Shown here: positions 56,636 through 64,000 of the stretch, one piece after another
Layout of the letters: each line of letters begins with the position of its first letter
Numbering within the stretch: position 1 is the stretch's first letter
Source: Dentipellis sp. KUC8613
Lineage: Eukaryota > Basidiomycota > Agaricomycetes > Russulales > Hericiaceae
Length of the DNA: 64,000 bases
Assembly (NCBI GenBank): GCA_002286715.1
Contig: NSJX01000015.1
Coordinates: 249,313-313,312, forward strand
Direction: 5' to 3'
Notes under the pieces: model-generated
What the model was told of the DNA's origin: nothing
Databases searched by the model: none
Seen by the model: only the letters and a program-made list of their open reading frames with translations
Program-made: the position numbers and the translations under genes

Positions 56636-57937
56636 CTAGTAAAATCTTGTCAAGACGTTGTTGGGCAGGCATTTCTCTGCCTCGTCCCTCTCGTACACCG
56701 TCAATACCCCTCCCTCGCAGACTAGGCTGAGTTGCTTCGCCTTGCCATGCTGTATCACCATATTCCGAATCGTTTGAAGCATCTTCCCCAGCTTGAGCAA
56801 GCTTTCCATCGCAACGGCCCGCAGCCCTTCGAATCTCTCGTCATCGGTATTGAATTGGTGGACTTCTGAGAACTTGCCGCGATCATGTATGCCGAGATAC
56901 AGAAGGGAGGTTCCGGAGAGGTAAAGCTGGGGATAGATGCTTGACCAGTCTATCTTATGGGCAAACCACTTCGAACGTGTCTTCAGTTCTGTAATCGAGG
57001 CTTGTGGCACTGGATGTCCAGCAGGTATGATGTTGAGTATCGATGCAGGAGCGCATCTGTTCATGGTCGGAGATATTGCCGACTCTCGTTCGTTCGTGAT
57101 TTCAGCATTTGCAGCAGTCGGGATGCAGGCATCGACCTCGAAACGTACGATTATCTCCAGACCGCACAAGTCCTACGACAAGCAGATCAGCGTTGCTCTT
57201 CAGATCGAATACTCGGTTCGGACGCGAGCTTACATATCGGATGATACGATAATGTCCCGTGCTGTGTTCACACCCCGGAACGGGCACGGTATTTTTTCCC
57301 TCGAATGCAGAACCATACGACCGCCCGTTGCCTGCAACGTCCCTCGTTCTGGGCTCCCATCTATTCATCAGCACCGTACCCGCGCCAGCAAGCTCCATAT
57401 CGATGCGGAAGTCCACCGTCATCGGACCGCAGTCGATCCACCGCGTGATTTTGCGCAATGCGTTGCGGTCGAGGATGAAGTCGACAGAGGGCCAATCGAC
57501 GGGCGTGCCTATGGCGTCGACGGCCGCAAACAATGGCAGCAGGGGCGAGGAGGGCATTCGGAAGCCATTCTGGTCCACAAAGGACAGTCCCGTGTCTGGC
57601 GTCAGCTTGATAGGCATACTAGGATCTTTCCACACCGGCGGTGAACCTGAAGATGGCCTGCTCAGCAGGATTTTTCATACGACGAGATGAGTAACAAACC
57701 TGGTACGATGATAGTCGGTAGGGTGGAATCAGTCCAGTTATATGATCCGATGTACTGCACATTTCGAATATCCGCTGTTTTGATGTCTCCGTCGATCACG
57801 GGAGGAGTCAATATTTCGACAGGCAATGAGGTCACCAAATCCTCCGTGATATCACGATCGGGAGGCACGTTGTAGTGAGAGGGGACGGGAGCCCTCGTCC
57901 TTTCGAGGCGGTGATTTGAAGGATTGTAGTATGCCAT
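56636..57937 (-). CDS. Conserved fungal protein of unknown function
   Basis: Three exons, about 57700-57937, 57242-57645 and 56636-57177. Start MAYYNPSNHRLERTR at 57937. Blocks: DITEDLVTSLPVEIL, DVRNVQYIGSYNW-like (here DIRNVQYIGSYNWTD), LSFVDQNGFRMP, WPSVDFILDRNALRKITRWI, VDFRIDMELAGAGTVLMNRW, CEHSTGHYRIIRYDLCGLEI, and IVRFEVDACIP. After these, ITELKTRSKW, then IYPQLYLSGTSLLYLGIHDR, and a helical end at 56636. The pattern (LDRNALRKLLRW, GCEDSTGHHRIIRYDF, RFEVDAC) belongs to a widespread fungal family. I recall it carrying an unsupported geranylgeranyl-pyrophosphate-synthase label; no DDxxD prenyl-transferase motif is here. Length about 390. No signal peptide or membrane span. Confidence 0.75.
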
Positions 57938-58906
57938 GGCGCCATCTGCAACAGCACTCCACAGCTGCTTTTAAGACTAAAGAATGCTGCTGCGCAGTAG
58001 ATCGTGGGATAGAGGGTAAGCCGCGCATGTCATTGAGTGAAGCTAGCTTACCTTTCTGGAATGAGAGGAAAGTGAGGCACGACATGAGGTGGGGGGAGGA
58101 CCATGAGGGACAATAAATGAGAGACCTACATACCCTAATGATACGAAGCCTGGGGTCGTGCTCCGATTTTGGAAATAAGGTTGAGGCAAAAAGCGAAATC
58201 GATTGGCTGTTTCGCTATGAGGCAGCATGAGACCACTCGCAAGCCCTGTATTGCGCAGAAAACGTGCACAATAAAACAGAGTCTAACGACCCAAATTAAG
58301 AGAAGCGATGGCGTTAGATGAAGAACAGAGGAATGTTGCGCCATAAGTAGCGCAAGATGAACTCGAAATTGGAAAACGGATGCCATGCTGACCTGCGCTG
58401 ATCCTTGTCTGGATCCTGTCCAGCATGCTTCTGCCAAGTGATTTGTCCTTTAAGGACCAAGGATATAAGTTCGATAAAATTGGCGATACAGGAGCCCGGA
58501 CAAAGAGGCGATCACAGGAATGGGAGTGTTCGCAACTGCTTGGTATCTTGACTAGCGAGGCCTCCTATCTTCATAGCAGGTGGCCGTAGGCGAGTATGTT
58601 TCTCTACTCGTTATCGAGCCCGAAAAGACGAATCCGAACACAGTTCTGGCTTGTATACCAGCTTCAGGTTGACTGTTGACGGTGCTTGAAGCTTGCAAGT
58701 TGCGGGAAGTCTTTTGTTTGGCAAGAGCCTCTGATCCTAACAATTACGTAATATACTGTTGAAGAGCAGGCTTGGCCGCCTACTACACTACATTGACTAG
58801 CTTAGCATACCCGCTCATCCTGCAAGCAGCTACTTCAGACTTTATCTGGTTTACGGCATCCTTTCACTTTGTCTGAGATATCTTACAACTATACTGGACA
58901 CCCGCT
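57938..58906. other. Divergent promoter region
   Basis: About 970 bases between the unknown-function gene and the SSR4-like gene. No coding signal supported. Confidence 0.5.
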
Positions 58907-60358
58907 ATGACAAGTCAGGCGCAAGCAGAAGGCGTCTGCCTCAAATTCCCGGAGAACTTGCCTCTACATCCGACGTTCTCGCACGAGAATGCAGTCGCTA
59001 TGCTCCTACGCGCAATACAACTCTCCACGCAAGTACCATACAACTGGGGATATATAGACAAACCAGCAGGTGAGAACTTGGTCCTTGCTCGCGTCTTACT
59101 GCTAATTGGTGAGGCAGACGGGCAACTCTTCCTCATCTTCGTTCCGCAACGGATGAGCCTTCCTGTCGACGGAATCCACTTCCAAGAACAGGAGCAGAGA
59201 TACGTGATACCAGCCGGGCAAAACCGCGTACGTACTCATGCGCTGTGACGACTGTTTCGGGACGTTCATGCTTCACAACAGGAGCTCGAGGTTGTCGAGG
59301 CGCGTCACGGCTTTATCCCTAACTCCGGGGAGACCACCGCCTCTCGTGTTCGTCGGCGGTTTCGCATGCTGAAAGGAGGGCACCCGCAACTTATCCTTAT
59401 ACACTACTCGCGCGGCTCCGCCTTGCGTCAGTTCCATTTCTCCCTATAGACGCCCCCGTCTGACAGTCTTTTCCTCTCCAGCTATACCACCCGCCCTGCT
59501 TAACCTCCCGGGCAGGCCGTACCCTCTTCCTCCCATCAACGAACTTTCCGTCTACGTCATGGGTGACAAGATGGGCCAAAAGGTTGTCCAGGGCGGCCCA
59601 CCCGTCCCCCCTGGCATGCCACACCAAATGCAACCAGGCCCCCAGAATATAAACTTTGGTGGCAGAGATCCGCAAGCGCTCCTTGCACAACAGAACCGCG
59701 AGATGGAAGCGTTGGAGAGGCGCAGCCAGCGCGAGCGTAGTGCGAGCATGAGCCAGGTCCGTACGATGGGCGTCGTGCGTGGTGGGGAGGGTCACTTATA
59801 CGGGGTTCGCCACAGCGCATCCAACAGCTTCCACCCCAGAGAATTGACGAAGAAGATTCTGCAGGTACGCCGGTGACCACCCTATCTCGAGATGACGCTG
59901 ACATTACGCGTCGCCAGACGAGTTGGAGCAAATCTCCACACGAACGCTCGCCGCGGCGCGCTACAAGCGCAACCACGAGTTCATGAATGAGGTATTCATG
60001 CACGCCGCTTTCGGTGAGTCGCTCTCCCCTCCATCGCACGTTCGTGTGCTCACGCGTCCAATCAGGCGACAAACATGCACCAAAACCGCCACCTGCGTAC
60101 TCCATATTCAACAAGTCCGAGCTTGAAGAGAAACTTGTGCGCATCGTACATCATTGTCGACCGCTTGTGTATTCACTGATAGGTCGGACCTGACAGGCAA
60201 AATTGACCTCTGAGATAGAGACGTTGCGAGCAGACGCTGCTGCACGGCAAGCTACGAGAGAAGAGGCTGAGAAGGCCGACGTCAGCATGGAGGCGCTCGG
60301 GGGCGATGTGTCGATAGCGATCGATCCTGCAATAGAGAGCCTGGATATGCCTGCTTGA
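58907..60358 (+). CDS. SSR4-like subunit of SWI/SNF and RSC chromatin-remodelling complexes
   Basis: Likely a structural subunit shared by SWI/SNF and RSC, as described for fission yeast Ssr4. Exons 58907-59227, 59282-59426, from 59482, about 59929-60013, 60066-60130 and 60199-60358. Start MTSQAQAEGVCLKFPENLPL. N-terminal blocks: NAVAMLLRAIQLSTQVPYNW, FLIFVPQRMSLPVDGI, QRYVIPAGQNRELEVVEARH, VRRRFRMLKGGHPQLILIHY. Then come PYPLPPINELSVYVMGDKMG, QQNREMEALERR, ELEQISTRTLAAARYKRNHE, FMNEVFMHAAFG, and an acidic C-terminus ending SLDMPA at 60358. The joint between exon 3 and the ELEQISTRT exon is uncertain: the donor at 59865 breaks frame, and a donor near 59790-59795 restores it (GGE-D-ELEQ). About 300 residues. 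Confidence 0.8.
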
Positions 60359-62975
60359 TTGTGAGATTTCTGCTCTCGCTGTTTCCTTGTCATGACTAAA
60401 GGAAATACCCTGACTTTACTAGGTTGTGTCACTATTTCTTGCCTTTCCTCTGTGCAGATATTATTTTGCTCTATCCGCCACTCCGAGCGTTCTCGACTGT
60501 CCTGTGCCTTCTTGTTTTCAGTATATTCCGACTACTCAAGTATGACAACTTCAAGCCTGAAATTACTGTATTCTAATGACACGATGCCTCACGTCGCAAC
60601 TGGCCGCCTGCTCTCGCCCGATGTCCTTGTTCCGTCTCCTGGCGTCTCGTCATGATCACGAGCACATTGTTGAAAGGTGCGTGCGGCCTTTCATGGAACT
60701 TATGATGCAGGACCGCGAGAATACTCGCCGAAATGAGACTGGTTGACTGTGTGACATTTTACTCGAAATAACGAGATGCATCAGGCGTAAACTAAAGGTA
60801 CAAGCCGCAACCCGTGTAAGCCGAACCATTCACGTCGGTATCCAAAGAGCCCTGTCTCATCCTCGCTTGTACTCCGCTAGCCGCGGTCATCATGGTCTAA
60901 AGAAGTTGAGCGTGATACGCAAACGGCAGACGCTGACGGTCTGCTAGCGCATGCGAAGAATAGCTCCCGGACGAGAGGTCTGACATGTGTCGGAAAAACC
61001 GCGCGAGCATTATAAAGCCTTACAATACAGTGCGTTGCATAAGAAACTGCAGTCAGCGCGTCGAGATTCTTATTTGTTGTAGCCAAATAGTCACGTACGG
61101 TCACACCCCGCGCCGTAAGGCCACGCCGCACTCTCGCATCCGTTCTAAGCTTCAAAATCTCTCTGGTGCCAGTCTGGTTGGCAAAGCCACGTAGTTTCTC
61201 AAATATATGGTATGCAAGAACCAATCGGAGGCTGAACAACCCCTCCTGGTCATTATGCTATTAAATATTTGGCAAATATTGGAACAATCGGTTACTACCG
61301 TGACTACAAGTTTGGCTATGACCCGAATACCGTGTGCAGCATCACATACACTTTGAGAGGGAAGCACACTCATCGGCCAACTGAGGGCTATCGGCACGGG
61401 CGTGTGTTGCGTCTAGCGGGCGATCAGCAACGGAGCTTCGGCGAAGGTGCAGGTGCGAGTGAGCCCGAAAGCGTTGTAACTCCAGCTGAGCCCAGCTGAG
61501 CATCCAAGGCACCTTCAATGAAACCTTGCGTCGCACGGTGCCGTTTGTGACTGTTAACTTGGTGATGCTGTGTTCCTTCAGATCCTTGTGCATTTCTGCA
61601 TTTCTGTCAGTGACACAGGCACTGTGACAGCTATGATGGAGCAGAGCACATGCATCATGTTGAGACGAAAGCAGGTGCATCGGAGACTCCCCAAGTCACA
61701 GCCCACTTGACACCATCATGGAGTCACCTAGTAATACGTTGTCGACTCAACTGTAGAACGTCAACTCGACCACTGACGCGCACGAGCACTGCACGCACCG
61801 TATGGTTGGCAAACTGTCTAGAACCACAAAAATATTCGCATATCGCAGTAGGGAATACAAAGAGCTCACCGTCTGCTGAACAGTGCTGTCATCTACTCGG
61901 CTTTCGGGCAAGTTGCATGCAGCTCATCGATGGAGCAGAAATATTGAGGTCGCCCAGGCATGTCGGACATTGAAGTTGTCACGCTTTGGCTGGAACAAAC
62001 AACAATCTTGACGCGGCGACTGCAGTTTCTTATGCAACGCACTGTAACAAAAATACAAAAATTCAGAGGGGGTGTTTATAACCATTGTAATAAAGGCTGG
62101 ATCTCTTATAATGTAGATTATAAGGGGTCTTGTAATATCCCTCAGACGAAAACACAGCTGCCTACGCTTCTGCGCAACGTTTCCCCTCAAAACTTCGATG
62201 CAGCGCGTGTCCCAAGATACGCAAGAGTACTTTGATGGGAGCCAAAGAGTCTATACTATCAGCTACAGGCCGTGCAGGGCCGAACATGGAATTTACATTC
62301 ATCACCATGTAGCGTTTTCAATTCATTCCAAAACCTTGCAAGACCGAGACAGAATGAACGCTGCCGTCGATACGCACCTATGTATATATTTTTCGCGGGA
62401 AGGGAGTCGTTGCTCGTTGAGCTATGGGCATTCAAAGTTTCGGGCACGAGGACCACACCTTATCAGGACGTCATAATCATCTGAGCGGATAATAACGTCC
62501 CGGGTTACTATTTTTTGGTTATTATAAGGACGTTATAATCGACTTTGATTTTGATGTCGGAGCGAATTTTCCGACATGCCTAGGGGTCTTCGGTGTGGTA
62601 CGGTGTCGCGATTTGTATCACATAGCTGTGAACATGCTGCGTGGGGGTACAAATCTAGTGTGTAAGAATCTTTGTGAAACGTGGACTTGCCAGTCTGCAG
62701 CTGTTGCATCGTGCAATGCACAATTGAAGGAATGCGAAGGCCCGCTACGGCCCGGAGTGTACATGTACTGATCATGAGCGTCAAGCTCAAGTTTGAAGTA
62801 AAAATATTGTCGGAGACACTGCCGCTCGACTGGAGCTCTTGCCGTCATTGACGCAGTCACACTGGAGCTCTCATAACTTATAAGTAGTCCTTGCTCTCGC
62901 ATGTTTCGCCCCCGCAGACCACACATTACTCACGGAACGCTCAAAACAATCACCTGCGGGCACCCACTCGCGACA
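60359..62975. other. Long non-coding stretch, AT-rich in part
   Basis: About 2.6 kb without a supported gene. Around 62040-62130 it is AT-rich. Near 62466-62540 a 13-base word recurs three times: ggacgtcataatc at 62466, inverted gataataacgtcc at 62488, and ggacgttataatc at 62528. It may be transposon-derived, but no ends, LTRs or protein remnants are clear. Confidence 0.5.
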
Positions 62976-64000
62976 ATGTCAACATTCCCCTCAAACTTTG
63001 GCAATTCATCCCGGCCGCCCGCGAATGCAGGACGTGGCAGAGGCAGGGGCAGAGGCAGGGGACGGGGACGAGGCCAAGACCATGCACACACAAGGGGAAG
63101 ACCGCAGGTTCAGGGACCCGTGGTGCATTTCGCTGGGCCCGTGGTCCCTCCGCTGGTCGTCAATCCGCAAATTCAACCTCCAAAGCCGCGCCTCACCCAC
63201 TGTACGCCTCATTTATGACTTGATCCAGCAGCATCTTGTTGATGCTTTCACTGACGGTTGTCCAGTTATTTCTCTTCCGATCGTGAGCTGCGACGTCTTT
63301 ATGTTCACGCTGTCCGAAGTCCTGAACTTTGTGTGTAGGGACACCATGTTGCGCTCCGCGACACCATTTCTGCCTTCACATCCGAACTGTTGGCTTGCAA
63401 TCCTCCCATACCCGGTTTTGACAGCTCAATTGTGATATCACCCCGAAGACTGCACCTGACGCTGGGGGTCATGTCGCTAACAGACCCTTACGGCCTCGGC
63501 GCCGCCCGCGTTCTGCTCGCGAGCCTTCGCCCTCAGATCCTTCAGGCACTTGGAAGTAGCTCACTGCGTGTCGGCCTCGACATGGTGGACATTATGCCAC
63601 CGGAGCGTGGCGATGCGAACCGCGCGCATGTTATGTTCGCTGGTCCTGATCCAGAGGGTCATGACGGACGGACATTGTGGAGAATATGTGGTACGTCTCA
63701 ACCCCATGGCGTACACGTCTGTTCGAGAGGTGGGGTTCAACGACTGCGCAGATCTGGTGCAGAAAGAGTTCAAGAGAGCAGGGATGATTGTTGATAATCG
63801 ACCGTTGAAGGTATGTCTCGAAGCCAGCTGCATTGTCTTCGTTCTTATCGTCAACCTATCGTTCTTGCGAATGTCGCAGCTCCATTGTACCCTCATCAAT
63901 ACGACATACCGCAAACCGAAGCCACGCGGCCCGCGCTTTCCATTCTCATATACCGATCTCGTGGCTTCGGAGGCTCTTCGGAGGCGTGCCCTACCAATGT
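62976..64000 (+). CDS. AKAP7-like 2H phosphoesterase-domain protein (3' end outside the window)
   Basis: Start ATG 62976. Exons 62976-63201, 63266-63282, 63339-63690, 63752-63810 and from 63880. The N-terminus MSTFPSNFGNSSRPPANAGR runs into nine or so RG dipeptides ([10 protein letters not shown]), an arginine-glycine-rich nucleic-acid-binding type of tail. The joined exons give RLTHFISLPIGHHVALRDTI then SSIVISPRRLHLTLGVMSL, the first H-x-T motif (HLTL). The second, LHCTLINTTYRKPKPR, is in exon 5. Two HxT motifs define the 2H superfamily; the LTHFLSLP..ISPRRLHLTLGVM context is the AKAP7 NLS-domain / ASCC1-like branch. In humans AKAP7 binds PKA, whereas the fungal form more probably acts on RNA; that is inference. 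It is cut at 64000 after AALRRRALPM-like residues. Confidence 0.87.

Noticed and set aside
1..64000. CRISPR arrays, prophage, bacterial operons or viral genes
   Set aside because: No regular repeat-spacer arrays, no Shine-Dalgarno-led gene strings and no viral protein motifs. Spliceosomal introns in nearly every gene show a eukaryotic nuclear locus.
1..64000. A secondary-metabolite cluster around the SDR and MFS genes
   Set aside because: No PKS, NRPS, terpene synthase, P450 or pathway regulator lies nearby. HEM13 and UBC1 are housekeeping neighbours.

Overview
This is a window of nuclear genome from a filamentous basidiomycete, most likely a wood-inhabiting agaricomycete close to the Polyporales. 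Three things point there: genes cut by many 45-80 nt GT-AG introns with very small exons, a coding GC bias on a roughly 50% GC background, and lineage-typical families (a DUF6533 membrane protein, an F-box protein, a GH131 glucanase, and an expanded family of multi-pass membrane proteins ending in a GIAPTLIIVRVG-like block). I spliced all gene models by eye, joining exons at visible GT/AG sites that keep frame and family motifs intact. Terminal coordinates are firmer than internal exon borders.

Layout. 1-10.4 kb (+): the 3' part of a multi-pass membrane gene (cut by the window edge), a secreted GPI-type trehalase, a secreted type-B carboxylesterase/lipase, and a DUF6533 membrane protein. 10.9-13.3 kb (-): a PHO84-like phosphate:proton symporter with a purine-rich tract in an intron. 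14.1-16.3 kb: a decayed APH-like kinase and a 1.24-kb DNA element with 38-nt perfect terminal inverted repeats and TA target duplication. 16.5-27.7 kb: housekeeping genes (HIT hydrolase, RPAP1, glutathione synthetase, zinc alcohol dehydrogenase) plus a GH131 gene, with a broken partial copy of RPAP1 and its 5' flank lodged beyond the GH131 gene.

29-36.5 kb: an F-box gene, two minus-strand members of the membrane family and a decayed stretch. 36.5-42.2 kb: UBC1-type E2, coproporphyrinogen oxidase (HEM13) and a tandem duplication of a short-chain dehydrogenase that includes its promoter. 43-51 kb: an intron-containing tRNA-Val(AAC) and three more plus-strand members of the membrane family. 51.2-55.6 kb: two tandem MFS transporters. 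56.4-60.4 kb: tRNA-Gly(GCC), a conserved fungal protein of unknown function and an SSR4-like SWI/SNF-RSC subunit. The final kilobase holds the 5' part of an AKAP7-like 2H phosphoesterase gene.

The housekeeping genes do not form one pathway. The accessory pattern is repeated local duplication: six membrane-family genes, two SDRs, two MFS transporters and a partial RPAP1 copy, alongside one mobile element. The undescribed item most worth following is the membrane-protein family. I see no CRISPR, phage, viral or obvious biosynthetic cluster.
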